Source of the DNA: Polydactylus sextarius
Taxonomy: Eukaryota > Chordata > Actinopteri > Polynemidae
Reading direction: 5' to 3'
Length of the DNA: 64,000 nt
Assembly (NCBI GenBank): GCA_016801845.1
Contig: CM028906.1
Location: 16,810,001-16,874,000 of the forward strand
The notes beneath the pieces were generated by a model, which saw only the letters and a program-made list of their open reading frames with translations, made no database searches and was not told where the DNA came from. Both the position numbers and the translations under genes were made by a program. This document shows, in pieces, positions 13,522 through 25,800 of this stretch (position 1 is its first letter; each line of letters starts with the position of its first letter).

Positions 13522-13586
<65 letters not shown>
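13522..13586. repeat. (CA)n microsatellite, (UG)n in celf6 intron 1
   Basis: About 32 CA units on the plus strand, read as UG in the celf6 transcript and lying about 1.47 kb upstream of exon 2. It is one of the longest pure dinucleotide runs in the window. Confidence 0.97.
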
Positions 13587-13592
<6 letters not shown>

Positions 13593-14254
13593 ACATACAG
13601 ATGATACCCAGCATGCAGCACATAGCACCCATCACCCCTGAAACCCAGCAACACACTCTGGCGCCCGGCCAAGAGAGCTCCCTTTCACGACAACCTTCAC
13701 CCTCCTCCACAACTAGGCAGTTACTCAAGAGGAAAAATCACCTAAACGACACTGATGAAACAGCGTGCCACACAGCAAAGCAGAAAAGTTTGGGAGCCTG
13801 GGGAAACACTCTTCATCCTTTATGACATTACAAAACTGTGGGACATGAGCCAAGGCGTCCCAGGGGGCATGTCCTACCAAAGGCTTATGGGAATTGTAGG
13901 CAGTTGCTGACACTTTTCTGCCACTGCCCTAACCTTTTTTTATATTGTTCACCTCCCCTGCTTCGCAGGCAAAAAATTCTTGCCAATATTTCTTCAGTGT
14001 AGTATAAGTTTAAAAATATCCATTCTGCAAATCAGTGCAATGCTGATGCAGCAGTGATGGTGCTTTTTCAAGATAAAGTTTACCACTAAAGTTTTATTTG
14101 ACCGTTGTCCTTCCAGGAAAGTGTCTTTAGACTGTCTCAAGTTCTTTTATGAAATGCAAACAATTTCAATTGGAATACTTTTATAATTTCATAAAATATA
14201 TCAGTGTTTTTATCCTTTTGCCCCTTACTAAACATAAACTGAGTTTGGCTGCAG

Positions 14255-14640
14255 TGATAGAAAGTAACATTCATATACAGTACTACAGTTAAAGTGCAGT
14301 TTTAAACACTTGTTACTTACCTGATTTTTTTTCTTTTGTAGTTACTCTATATTTCTACTCAAATGCATTTACAGGTACAGTAAAAATGTACAGGGTAATT
14401 TTAGGATTCCAATTTTACTTCCAAAAACATTTGACCAAATTGTACAATAAGATGTTTAAACTGCTGAGCTACAACATTTAAGTAGCACTTAAATGTTAAT
14501 CATGTAAGTCAGCCTGTAAAATAGGTACTTTACTTTTGAACACCTAAGATTTTACTAGGATTTTTTTTTATTGCTAATACTTGTTATTTTACTTGAGATT
14601 AAATAGTTTTATAGTTTAATGACATTTCCATTGTTATTTG
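14255..14640. mobile_element. Degenerate teleost 'TACTTTTACTT' dispersed repeat
   Basis: A series of GAAAGTAAC, ACTACAGTTAA, TATTTCTACTC, AAATGCATTTACAG, GAGCTACAACA, GTACTTTACTTTTGA, TTGCTAATACTTGT and TTTTACTTGAG follows the layout of a very common fish repeat. Divergence is high, so this is an old copy. Classification is uncertain. Confidence 0.5.
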
Positions 14641-15539
14641 AATACTCGCCTTATTCTACAAATATGGATTGTTAGTTTTCCTAGGAGCATGCTTCAAGCA
14701 AGTGAAAGTGCATGTGAAATGAGTGAAGCACCCCGTTGCAAATGTGGCCAGTTGCTTGAAGAAAAATAGCATTTATTAGTTCAAATGACTACTTATGTAT
14801 CATGGCTTTTAATATTCAGCCCAGCTTCACGGCTGTCTCGGCTTTCCTCACGGCAGTGGAAAATCAGCAGGACTTTTAAGATAGCTTCATATCCAACACT
14901 GTTTGGTTCACGGGATATCTGAAGCCCAAAGGAGTCAGTGATTGAGAAAGCCAGTTGTGGAACAGATGAGCATTCAGCTCGGAGAACATGAGGACAGACA
15001 CAATGATGTGGTTTAAGGGGAGGTAACAGGGATGTAGCAGCTGTTAGCAGGTTACGGCTGTCATTTTAAAAATTTAAGTTGTCTAATTAGCATGGGATTA
15101 CATTCATACTTGCAAGTTATCCCACATAGTTGTTCCCTTGGTATTGCCCCCATCAAAAACATACCACTCTCATTAGTATGTGTAATGCAGCAGGAAACAC
15201 AAACACAAGAAGTTTGGAATAAGGAGAGGGAGAGGGGGGGTGGGGTTAAAAACAATACCTGAATTCTTATTTATTTTTATTTTTTTTAATGAGTCTTGTA
15301 AATGAAGATGCATTCGTTTTCAGCAAATAACTCATTAACATTTCAACTTTCCTTTGTGAATTAAAGTTTGAATTAACAAATGTTCCAAAAGGGTAAGAAA
15401 ATAAGTTGGAAAAGATTTAATGGGAAGAAAAAGAGGAGGTGACCATGGACAAGGTTTTGAAATTAAGGGTAAACTCTGGTGGGGTTCAGCAGAAGGACTG
15501 GTGGCTTCCTGTGATGAGTAGGTTAAGTGGGGTGAAAAT

Positions 15540-15930
15540 AATACTTTGGTAATCAGAGACAATTTAACACTCTATAATTTCAGCGAGGGACAAAAGTTCA
15601 ACAAATTATATTTAAGGCAAATGAAAAACCAAACCCTGCAAACTCGTTCAAAGAGAAAGCAGGAAATGTGAATTGTGTTGTTACATTTGCTAGACACGTT
15701 TCGGGTAATTACTTAAAAGAACTTTTCCCCTGTAACGCTTCTTCTAACAATTTGTTTTAAAATGGAAATTAGTATGTGCTCACAATTGCATGCATCCAGG
15801 CATTAAGAGTAAATTGTGCTTTTTTAAGGCATCAGGTACCTGTAATTGAAATAACTCCAGAACAAATTTGTATAAAATTTCAATTCATTAGCAGTGAATT
15901 CATGAATCATGAGCAATTTGCTCTCATTCG
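15540..15930. promoter_or_regulatory. Candidate AT-rich conserved element (celf6 intron 1)
   Basis: Unique sequence dense in ATTA/TAAT and AATTG words (GGGTAATTACTTAAAAG, CCTGTAATTGAAATAAC, CAATTCATTAGCAGTGAATT) without microsatellite or transposon signature. Inferred from texture. Confidence 0.25.
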
Positions 15931-18900
15931 GTCTTCTCACACATGTCTGATCCAAGAATGTTCATTAAACTGGGAAAAAGAATGCAAATTAATTTGCCAA
16001 AAAAAAAAAAGACATACACAAAGAAAAAAAATATGTAAAACAACTGGGTGCCGCCGAATGTGACAGTCTGACCCCCTCATGGGCACTGAGACAAATACGA
16101 TGTGAGGATTCATCTGCTGCTTCATGTTTCCGTGTTAACCACACTATTACCTGTGGAGCATCTTCCCATCTTTCAGCCGCTCTATCCACCTACACTCGGA
16201 GCGAGCTGTTCAGAGCGGCTGGCTGTCTGGTTCACACACAGCCTCCTTTCTAATGATCAAAGAGGTCATCTGTAGACTTAAACTACACCTGTCACTCAAC
16301 TTACATAAACTGTCAATCACTGTCCAATTCTTCCTCTGCAACATTCACACTGTAGATATAACCCAATACAAGCATGAATCTGTTTCTCGGTGGCCACTGC
16401 TATAAGGCAATAGAACTGAATTTCACAGAAAACCACAAAACTGTCCACACATTGTAAAGACACTTTCAAAGATTTGTTGTTACATTCTATGAGTCAGTTG
16501 CAATTAGATATTAGTGCCCAGCTGAGGTTTACTTTTGACATTTCAACGCCTATGAGGGTTTTTTATGTCAATTTGGCAGGCTATTTATAGCCAATTACAC
16601 TGCATGGACCCACCGAGGAGAGCAGAATGGATGAGGATATTTAACAACTCTTTGTATCTCTTCCTCCTGGCTGTGTGGTGCAGCTCAGAGTCCCTCCTCT
16701 CAGCATCAGAGACGGATTGATAGATAACGCTACTCAAGCAAAAGATTTGCCCCCCACTAACATTCAGCATGTCTGAACAATGCATGCGTTCTGGCACTGA
16801 CACTAAGTATTATGATAATGTAGTGCTCAGCGAAATGATGGATGTTAAACAGCACGACCTGGCTGCACCACACACTGACGAGCACCATGCCCGCCAATAG
16901 TGTCAAGTCATCCCACGCGCTGTATAAGGCTCCCTGACGACACACAAACTATCAAACCGACATTAAAGGCAACGGTGTCTAACAACTACGAGGTAGGATA
17001 TAATCATCAGTTAAAAGAAGCACATGGAAAAAAAAATAGTCAACACAACAACAGCAATATAGCTATACTCACCCACAGAACTGCACAGGAAAATATAACA
17101 TGTAAAATCCCTCAGATACTCACGATAGACAGATAGACACGTCCTTGGAGGTAAATGCCTAAATGCCTAAAATAAGTATTCACAAAGCACAAAACATCTG
17201 TTCGTTTTGATGCAGAACAATCCACATGAATTAGTCATGAGCAAACATGACATATTTTGATCTGCCCTTAAAGCCATAATTATGGTGCAATTCTGTGTCA
17301 CAGGACTCAGTCTGTGAAAAAAAGAGAGTGCTGCAAATCATCCATTAGGTATGGTTTACTAACTGATGCCAACAGCTATATACATCATCTATCTGAAACA
17401 AATCAAATCTTTCTCAGCCACAAACCAAGCCCAAAGAGGGATTTGAAAGTAGTAGTCAAACTAAATATATGGCACTGCACAAAAAATCTTTATGAACTTA
17501 ATGTTTTTAGGGATTGCGGAGCCAAGCTGATTATATCCTCCCTTCACTCTTCCAGTGCCCTGCTGTGGAAAAATATTTGTGTTACTGTTTATGATGAAAA
17601 TGTGGATTGAGTTGTGATAATGTTATGATATTAGGTGCCTCCCAGGCCTTTGACATAATAGCTAACCACTATCCATTTGAATATTATGCATGTTTGTGAA
17701 ACAACCGGAAGATGAACCACTTTTAAACTGCTATACGATATGTACGCTATACACAGCAGATTCTTATGAAATGTTATATTGTATAGAGGCAGAGGAAATT
17801 ACACCCACAGCCACAAGAATTGATGTAGATGTAGTGATAAAGACATATGCAAGGGATTACTGCTGGGTGATAGTGAGTCTGAAGCTGTCACGTGACCTCG
17901 ATATGTGACCAATCCCCGAGAGGTTAAAATGTCCGGGTACTAACCATCATAAGTTAATTTGTCAAACTAGCTAACAGTTAATTTACATATCTACCAGACT
18001 CAGGGCAATAGCATTAAAACATTAGCATTCATTTGATGTCACATTTCTGGCCACCTGATGAATATAAGCCCAATATTTCCCTTCCTCCTTTCGGCTCTGT
18101 TGTTCAGACCTCACTATCTTCTAATGAATTTTTTTTTTTTTTTTGCTGTTACATCATTCAGTAGATTTAACAGCTGGTCACTAACTCGGTTGGTGCTGAG
18201 CAGGTAAAGTACTGTTTGTTTTTAGAGTCAGAAAGTGCCAAAAGCAGCATCTTAGTGAGAACAATAAAGCTGAAAACCAAAACAACGAGCTGAAAGATGG
18301 TTAAAATCATCACAACACTGAGGAGAGAATGTCTGGGTCAGGTGATAATTTTCTGAGTTCATCACCATGTGTGACTCCTTTACCAGACAAGTAGTAGTGT
18401 GATCCATTGTTAATATAAAAATAATTATAGTCATTTAAATGTATATTTAATGCACATCCTAGAATGCTGCCCTTAAGTGTCTTTGATAGCCGAGTTATCG
18501 ATGTTGTGAATAAAGTCAGTGATAGAACCATTAACCCAAGGGAACTATGATCATCTTCTGTGTTAAACCATGATTCAAATGCACATTGGAATAAATAATT
18601 TTCTCTGTCTTTACTTTTCTGCAACCACAACTTAAACTTAAAAGTACAGTTGGTAGATACAGACAGAGTCCAGGTTTTATATCATTATCATTTATATTTA
18701 CAATTTTCAAAAGAGAATGGAGGTATTAGCTTGATCAAATTTACAATTGTCTTTTGTGCTTATAATTACAATTATTATAATTACCGTATATTTTATTGTG
18801 TTAAGTGGACAAATGTAAGACTTGGTGCGAAGCAATTACATTGCAATTTAATTTCAAAGTTATAAATCTGATTATATAAGAGACTTGTACTGACCTTAGT

Positions 18901-20341
18901 GTGTTGTTTACAACAGAACTGAGTTTGAACACATGTAGCATTTTAAAGAACTTTCATAGTTAAGCAAGTAATTATTGTTACCTTCAGTTACCATACAAAA
19001 GCTTTTTTCTCAGTGAACGGGCATTCAGTCAGTGTTTTAAATTGCTCTCCTTGACTGACACAGCTAGTGAGCCGCCATACCTACTTATGTTTTGTTAACG
19101 ACACTAATCCCATTTCCTTACTCTTGTACTTTCTAGCTTCAGCCTACAGGTATCACACATCAACGCAGCAGGAGGCATGAACGTGCTTTAGGTGAGTGGC
19201 CAATAAGAAAAACTCATTCATATAATGCATTGGTAAAATCTTATTAAAAGTGCATGCCTGTACGCCCAAAGTGACTTTGAATGTCATACGGGATGAAGTG
19301 GGCATACTGCATACATCAGAGTGGCCTTGGTGGAGGATGATTTGAACAGGCATACTGTCTGGCTTTGGAACAGGATTATCCTTCCTGAGGCAACCATCCT
19401 CCAGAGTGTTGACATTCAGGGATGGCTGAGGACAGGCGTAAACAACACGAACATCAGAAATATTGTTTTAATCGATCATCAGGCTCCAAAGAAGAACACT
19501 GAAAAGATGTGGAGCATGTTGAGCACCAGCAACTGATGGCTGGAGAAACAGGTGGTGCATGGACAGCTTCAGGGCTGCACACACAAGAAAGTAGCTGAGC
19601 CCACACTCATTTCTCCCACAAGAGCGCTTCACTTGTGCAAATCAATAAGATCATGAACTGTAGCCACTGACTTACATATCATACATAATTTGCCTGCCGT
19701 GTGAATAGATCATTTTTTACTGAGAGTGAACTGATTGTGAATTCAGTACCACTAACACTTGTGTGTGCAAATCTGAACGTGTATGTGTGTGTGTGTGTGC
19801 AGTGCATGATTTTTAAATTATATCTAAAATTACAAAATATATTAATAACTATCAACAAAATGGCAAAAGCAGTAGCGCTGTTATATTACTGTTTTTAATA
19901 AAACTGCCTAGTACTTAGTGCTGGAAATATGAAGTTAATTTTGAATTTCCTTTGTGATAAAATTAACCTCTAAATTACAACCAGATAAAAGGTTTAAAAT
20001 GTCAGAATTAATAATTACGACACTAACAGTAATAAAAAATAACTTGTTATTAAATTATAATAATTATTATACTTGGACACAATAGAATAAGATGAAACAC
20101 TAATACCTAATAGTATTGTAATTCAAGACTTGTAACTGCCTAAATAATAGACCCACATCTAAATGCAAATAGAAACAAAGCTATTACTTTTCTCCTTTTG
20201 AAAATGTTGGTTATTATATATAATTGTGGTAAAATAAATAAATAAAAAAAACATTCTGATGTGGATGTGTCTGTGTCAAATACTTAAAAAAAGAAGTGCA
20301 CGAAGTAAATAAGTGGGGTTTTAACCAAACTTGACTTGAAC

Positions 20342-20367
20342 TTTTTTTTTTTTTTTTTTTTTTTTTT
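20342..20367. repeat. Poly(T) run (26 nt)
   Basis: A homopolymer in celf6 intron 1. On the minus (sense) strand it is poly(A). Confidence 0.95.
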
Positions 20368-20439
20368 ACTTGGATTACTGGATTCATTTATTTTCTAACA
20401 GAAAGAGCTTCCAATCCTAACCGCACTCTGGCGTTAACT

Positions 20440-20860
20440 ATCATTAGAACTGATCGATCCTTGATTATCCATGGCCTGTTTGACTAATTACTAAGTGAAT
20501 ACTGATCCCGGTCGTTTTAGACAATGAGGCGGAGGGGGGGGTAGAGGGTGGTATATTTGGGGAAGGGGGTGGGGGGATGAGAACAGAGCGAACGAGAAGA
20601 CGACGCACGCTGGATCTCAGCCTCTACTATTATCCTGCTTTGTACTTCCTGACTGCAACCCGCCCACGGAGCAGCATTACAATACAGCTGCCATGTAAAT
20701 AGTATTTTCCACAGATAATGACGTCTGAAAAGTATGCTGCATATTAGCCTGCTGAAAGGTCAAAGCAGCATGCCAGCACCACCTTAATCACCGACACTGA
20801 TTGCCTGATAATGGTTTGCATTTTCCGCTCCCCTGAAAGCATTTATTTCTCTCTGACAAC
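20440..20860. promoter_or_regulatory. Candidate regulatory block just downstream of celf6 exon 1
   Basis: Unique sequence including GATCGATCCTTGATTATCC, TTTGACTAATTACTAAG, GATAATGACGTCTG and CACCTTAATCACCGACACTG, interrupted by a G-rich patch (20530-20580). The position in the promoter-proximal part of intron 1 is a common place for enhancers. Confidence 0.3.
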
Positions 20861-21189
20861 ATTCCGTAAATGGAGTGGATGGAGAACAGAAAGGGGATTG
20901 TTTTTTTTTTTTTCTTCCTCCCTCTCTTCTTCCCTTTCTCCTTCCCTCTCTTTAAGTTGTGGAGGAAATTTCTTTTCTTTTCTGCAGCTGGAGAAATAAC
21001 ACAGCATCTTCGTGCGCTCTGGCCGTCCCGCCCCCTTAAACTGGGATGATGCTCAGCACATGATAGTCAATGTAAACACACAAAGGCGTTTTCAGATGGA
21101 GTATTCACGTGGACTGAGCTGGTCGCGGCAACGAATTAACCCTGCGCTCGCGAGTCATTCACTTCCACGTGTTCTCTCTCTCACGGCTC

Positions 21190-21262
21190 ATATATTTCGT
21201 GTATACGTGTGTGTATGCGCGCGTGCGTGTGTGTGTTTGGTGCGTATATGCGTGCGTGCGCG

Positions 21263-21298
<36 letters not shown>
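21190..21298. repeat. Imperfect (GT)n / (GC)(GT) tract
   Basis: Alternating purine-pyrimidine sequence with GCGCGTGCG interruptions and a pure (GT) block near 21268-21295. It is intronic, just downstream of celf6 exon 1, and is a Z-DNA-prone composition. Confidence 0.9.
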
Positions 21299-21480
21299 AA
21301 GGCTCTACGGGGCTCCCACACTGTCCCAAACATCTGAAAATCACCTCACTTTTTTCTGCCCCAAAACTGGATCGGGACGGTTTTTTGTTGTTTCACTCTC
21401 ATCTTTCTATCTGTCTCTCTCTGTCTTTTTGTGTAAATTTCTAAAGGAAAACCAAAAGTGAAGATACCAAAATAACCAAC

Positions 21481-21730
21481 CTTTATGCATTCCCGTAAAC
21501 CTGTCTTTCAGTACAGTGAGTTCGTATATCTTTCCGAATTCCTCAAACAGGGGTTTCAGGTCTTTTTCCTCCAGGTTTCTGGGAATCTGCCCGATGAAAA
21601 GCTTGATGGCGTCGTGGTCCTTCATTGGAATGGTGTTCTGGCCGATGGTAAGCCCGTTCATCCTGCCGGCGCTGTTCGTGGTGCTGAATCCATTCTCTTG
21701 CTGCACTCCGTTTGCAGTGACTGTAGCCAT
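21481..21730 (-). CDS. celf6: CELF-family RNA-binding protein, coding exon 1 (N-terminus and first half of RRM1)
   Basis: CELF proteins bind GU-rich RNA and control splicing, translation and stability, mainly in neurons for the CELF3-6 group. This exon encodes residues 1-83 plus the first base of codon 84. Residues 1-35 are a low-complexity linker; RRM1 begins near MKDHDAIKLF (36-45), with the RNP2 strand LFIGQI at 44-49. The exon ends at MHKG with the donor gttggt, which is weak at +3 and +4. The start ATG (21728-21730) has A at -3 and G at +4. The length of 250 nt leaves phase 1, which matches exon 2. The linker stretch GFSTTNSAGRMNGL resembles CELF6, whereas IGQIPRNL and FEEFGKIYELTVLKDRFTG resemble CELF4. 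The parp6 neighbour favours celf6. Family membership is near certain; the paralogue is less so. Confidence 0.93.
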
Positions 21731-21754
21731 CTTTCCTCAATGGGCCGGCGGGCT

Positions 21755-21813
<59 letters not shown>
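21755..21813. repeat. (CT)n microsatellite in the celf6 5' leader (GA-repeat in sense)
   Basis: This run of about 29 CT units begins 25 bp upstream of the celf6 ATG and is followed by imperfect CT/CCT to about 21840. If it lies in the 5' UTR, the mRNA leader carries a long (GA)n tract close to the start codon. Length polymorphism here could alter promoter or leader activity. Confidence 0.95.
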
Positions 21814-21818
<5 letters not shown>

Positions 21819-22113
21819 TCCTTCTCCCTCTCTCTCTCTGTAGTTAACTGCACAGTGCACACTGCCCCCCCTCCCTTATATCTTCCTCTCTCCCCACTCC
21901 TCCTCCGGTTTTTTCCCTCCCTGCTCTCTCCTCTCTCCTCTTCCTTCACAGCCTAAGCCCCCCCTGTTTGCCTGTTTGGAATCATCCTTATTTATTTTTC
22001 TCATGCTTTGTGTGTTTTCATTTTTTAAAGTCTCCCCCTCCCCGCACCCCCCCTCTTACACCCCCCCCTGCACCCCCCCTCCTACTCCCTCTTCCCCTCC
22101 CCTCAGCTACTTG

Positions 22114-22121
22114 TGACGTCA
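22114..22121. promoter_or_regulatory. Palindromic cAMP response element (TGACGTCA)
   Basis: This is an exact 8-bp CRE, 384 bp upstream of the celf6 start codon, next to a GC box and an octamer. CREB/ATF binding is established for this motif; use here is inferred from position. Confidence 0.5.
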
Positions 22122-22165
22122 TCTCGTACTCTTATGAATAGACCCCGCCCACCCAACCAGCCCCG

Positions 22166-22173
22166 ATTTGCAT
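22166..22173 (+). promoter_or_regulatory. POU octamer (ATTTGCAT)
   Basis: This is an exact octamer in the celf6 upstream region, embedded in a CpG-containing unique segment with flanking GC box. POU-domain factors such as Oct-1 or Brn-type proteins recognise it. Function is inferred. Confidence 0.4.
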
Positions 22174-22737
22174 AATGAGCGCGACCCAGGCCAAAGGGAG
22201 TGCAGGATGGCTGTGGGCCCCACAGGGCAGAGTAAGAATGCAAACATCGGTGCAGAATGGAAATCTCGAGGCATTTAAAAAGGTGCAAAGGCAGCATTTG
22301 TGCTACTTCTTCAGCCTGTGTCAAGTCATTTAGTTGTGTTTTAGCAATCAGGCTCTAAATGGGGTTGTTTCTTTGTAATGGTAACTCCTGGAAATGTACC
22401 TTACTAAACATCTATGTAATTCTCTGTATCAGTAATTGCTAATATTAATCTAAACACTAATGCATAAAGTAGTGCTTCATTGTCTTGAATGATAATTTTA
22501 ATACAGTCTAACTTTTAAATATCATATAACAGAGGCCTCACTGTCTTCATAATACTTCTGGTCTGTTAGACCCATGTGTGCTTTTTAATCCTGTCAGGTA
22601 AATAATTGCACACATGTGGCGTACTGGGTATAAAAAGTCCCTGTCAGATGTTTAGATATAAAACCAGCAGGACTATAAGTCCCAAGGACCAATCATGAAA
22701 GATACTGCTGTGAAACCCCATAGAAATGTTCTTTACA

Positions 22738-22899
22738 GCAGTGGTTCTCAATCCTGGTCCTCAGGAGCCAGGGCCCTGCTGGTTTTCATTCTAAAACATC
22801 TAACAGGAACTATTTTACACCTGGGATGTCAGGTGAATGCTACTTACTACCTGAGAGGATAGAAAACCAACAGGGCTGTGATTCCCTGAGAACCATTGC
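22738..22899. mobile_element. hAT-type MITE (162 bp)
   Basis: Terminal inverted repeats GCAGTGGTTCTCA (22738-22750) and its inverse at 22887-22899 differ by one base. Subterminal inverted segments continue inward (for example GGCCCTGCTGGTTTTC against GAAAACCAACAGGGCTG). The sequence starting GCAGTGGTTCTCAATCCTGG is a familiar fish non-autonomous hAT. No clear 8-bp target duplication survives. It sits about 0.6 kb upstream of the celf6 promoter block. Confidence 0.75.
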
Positions 22900-25800
22900 T
22901 GTGTTGTAAAGTGTTCATATGGTCCAATTTTGCTACATATTAAAGCATAAATAAGAAAATATGACACAAAACAGTTGTGTTAATACAATAATACTTTTGA
23001 TACTTTGTTACAAAGGACTATGACGAAAAAAGTTATATGCATCTGTTGTGAAACAGCTCTCCCACACACCGGGAACAACAACAGGTCAAAGAAAACTTGT
23101 AACTGATTACAAAGTTTACAACAAAGAGCTACTATTCTGTCACCAAGTCCTATCATCTTTTTTTTAACCTGCGCTTTAAGGTCATATCTCCCTACTCGTT
23201 TTATGTTTGTTTTTTTTTCCAGCACAAAAGTAGGAAATTTAGAAACTCACTGGTATTTTTCAGATCTCCAAGCATGTTCATGTACGTTTGGAAACCTCAG
23301 CTGCTTTCATTTAAGAGAATAATTTGGAAAGAAAATGGAAGCTTGGTCAGGTGCTTGGATCAAAGGCATATTTGGTTGAATAATTAAAAAGATAGCAGCA
23401 AGCTAGAATGCAACATGCAACAGCCTTTGGAGTATTGCACTATTTAAAAACAAAACGTGTCTCAGTCTCCGCTACATGAAGTCAATGTGAATTGGTGGAG
23501 AGAATAAAAGTGTAGTTTGAAATGATGTCAGTTCAAACCTCCAGACTCAGAGCTGCTTTGTGTCACTGTCCATGGTGCTGAATCAACGTTGCCATTCAGA
23601 GACTGTGAAATAGATTGTTGAAGCTACAATTTTTAACAGTACATGTTTGCACTACAAATTCTCCACATCCTCAGTCTGTGTGCTGTGCACGATTTCTGAA
23701 CCGGTCTGCCCTTTACTTCACAAAGGGAATGTTGCATTCATAGTTAATAGTTTTGTTATTCATGCGAGTGAGCATGTGCGCTGCCAGTGTTGTATTACTT
23801 GTGCAGTGTATTCTGTACACAGAAAAGCCTAATTAGTGCAGATGGGAATATAACATCAATACACGGGCAGTTCAGCTCATACTGATATTAGTAATCATGC
23901 TTGATATAACAGCATATATTTGGATTATATCATGTGTCAATAATTGATTATATGTGGCAAGTTTATTATGGAAATGATTAATAAGAGCTGCATGCTAGCG
24001 TAAAGCGTAATAAGATCTGCCTGGCTTAAGTGTTTTAGAGAAGATGCAGAGTGTGTGACACCTCCAGAGGTGTTGTACTGTAACTGAGTTGACCTTTGAT
24101 CCCCTTGTGGTGCCGGGAAAATAGAGAGAAAACACATCTTCTGGGATCAGTAGAGGATCTCAAAAAAACTGCATGTCTATCGTTGAAATAGATTCAACAG
24201 ACATGCTTAACCTCTGTTAGGTCAGAATTAATTGGCTAGTACAAAGATGTAATTAAATAGTAGCGATTAGTTTGTTCTGTTGCTTCTGCTAATTAGGAGA
24301 CTGAAACTGACTCACAATAATATTTCACATTTTAAGTGTGATATCTATCTATGTATGTGTGCATGTGTGTACTTATCTGCCTATGCATTTAATTACATTC
24401 ATTTGAAATCTGTCATCTGCAAACAAATAAAGCAGTCACACGTCATTTTATATCTAGTACAGTTTTCTTTCTTTTTTTTTTCTTTTCGCTTTTATTCACA
24501 CTGAGTAAAAACATTGTTGTCATAAACAACAAAACAAAAACATCATCTCCCATGAGTCAGTAATTAAGCTGACCAGTTTCTCTCCACTGTGGTACCAATG
24601 CAAATTTGACATTTGAATGCCTTTTCAGTCAGTTGCTTAGTGTTTGTGTTATCAGAGGAGCAGTCTTATCTGTCATAAATAGACAGGGGGGTTACCTTTT
24701 CAAAAAATATCTAACAGTATGATAAGCACACGCATTATAGGGAGTCAACCCTGTGGGAGGTGTCACAGTGTACCCCATGAACCTTTTTGGTCACTAGGTA
24801 GCAGAGAAGTCAGCTTTGGTGGATTATGTGGTGTTGGTGTGCATGCGTGTGTGTGTGTTCACCCCTGATGCCTGTCAGAGTGAACGGTCTTTGGGGATAG
24901 TGGTATTCTGAGAGCAACTAACAGTAACATCTGGCACAGCACTGGCTTTGTTATGAATATTTATTTATTTTCTATTTAATCATGTCTTTGTAGACCGTCT
25001 CAAAAAAACAAAAAAAATCCTGCAGAGTTTTTTTTTTTGCTCTGAATGGGGATCAAAAACACAACGGGTCTCCCTTGTCAATATCATCAGGGCCATTCTT
25101 TCCCACAAAGACATAGCTAATTTAGCTTCAGTGCAGCTTATTGGCTTTGTGATTTTTGTTTCCTTGTTTTTGTCATTTCTCTGTGGGATAGTTTGCCTGC
25201 ACAGCTGTGAAGACATGGAAAGTGCCTGGCAGGAGGAAATGCAGGTACTGCATGATCTCTTCAATTATGCCTGTGTGTAAGCATCCTCTTTGTTCGAACA
25301 CAGGCAAGCGTATCAAAAAGGTTGACAAGGTTCTTCTTCTTGTTTGTGCCAAGCTCAGCACCTGGATGGTTGCACAGGGCACCTCTGCCGATTGCTCTCC
25401 TTTCAGACAAAGGAGCAGTCAGAATAGTTCCAGCTGTGTTTGTGAAGTGGGTATGAACTTACAAGAAGAAAAGAAGTCCCTCAAGGATCTTGTACACTGC
25501 AGAGACACATTTCGCTCAAATTATTTTCTTATTATTTCTGGATGGAAACTGTATTTGCCCATTAGCAGTGAGTGAGGATTTTTTTCCCTCACTGGGCTAA
25601 CTAGAACTGGAATCAGAAGGGGCGGGGTGGGGTGGGGTGAACATAGTAAATGTGTCAGCAAAATCATTTCCAGACTAATGCAAAAAATATTTACCCTGAG
25701 TATTTCACACAGTACAATTGGTGTTTTCTCGTCCTGAGTGAACGCCATTCCTGTTTTTATTACCAAAATTATTCACACCACTGTCAAGGTGACTTGTTGG

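Larger units (their letters stand above)
12053..21480 (-). other. celf6: celf6 intron 1 (9.4 kb)
   Basis: The intron is bounded by donor gttggt (21475-21480) and acceptor tag (12053-12055). It contains a long (CA)n at 13522-13586, which reads (UG)n in the transcript, and a degenerate dispersed repeat near 14.26-14.64 kb. A 26-nt T run lies at 20342-20367. Several non-repetitive, AT-core-rich blocks (15.04-15.93, 16.49-16.62, 20.44-20.86 kb) may be regulatory. I see no additional coding exon with conserved sequence in it. Confidence 0.85.
21731..22330 (-). promoter_or_regulatory. celf6: celf6 5' UTR and putative core promoter
   Basis: Immediately upstream of the celf6 ATG lies a very pyrimidine-rich (+ strand) segment, purine-rich in the transcript, with a (CT)n block. 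Further out comes a GC-rich block with recognisable sites: a full palindromic CRE TGACGTCA at 22114-22121, a GC box CCCCGCCC at 22143-22150 and a POU octamer ATTTGCAT at 22166-22173. A weak TATA-like TTCATAAGA (minus strand) lies near 22130-22138. CRE and octamer sites would suit a neuronal gene. The transcription start is not defined by sequence; it probably falls near 21.9-22.1 kb. Confidence 0.5.

Noticed and set aside
21481..21730. celf4 as the identity of the CELF gene
   Set aside because: Not excluded. RRM1 is very close to CELF4, but the linker, the CAR residues in exon 2 and the parp6 neighbour favour celf6.
21516..21956. Long Ser/Leu and Arg/Glu frames over the celf6 leader
   Set aside because: These are translations of the CT/GA repeat and of the antisense of celf6 exon 1; no domain or splice support.
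25207..25575. 122-codon frame with CRYC…CKHPLC cysteine pattern, considered as a piggyBac-derived C-terminus
   Set aside because: Cysteine spacing does not fit the known Cys-rich domain, and no DDE transposase sequence or terminal repeats are nearby.
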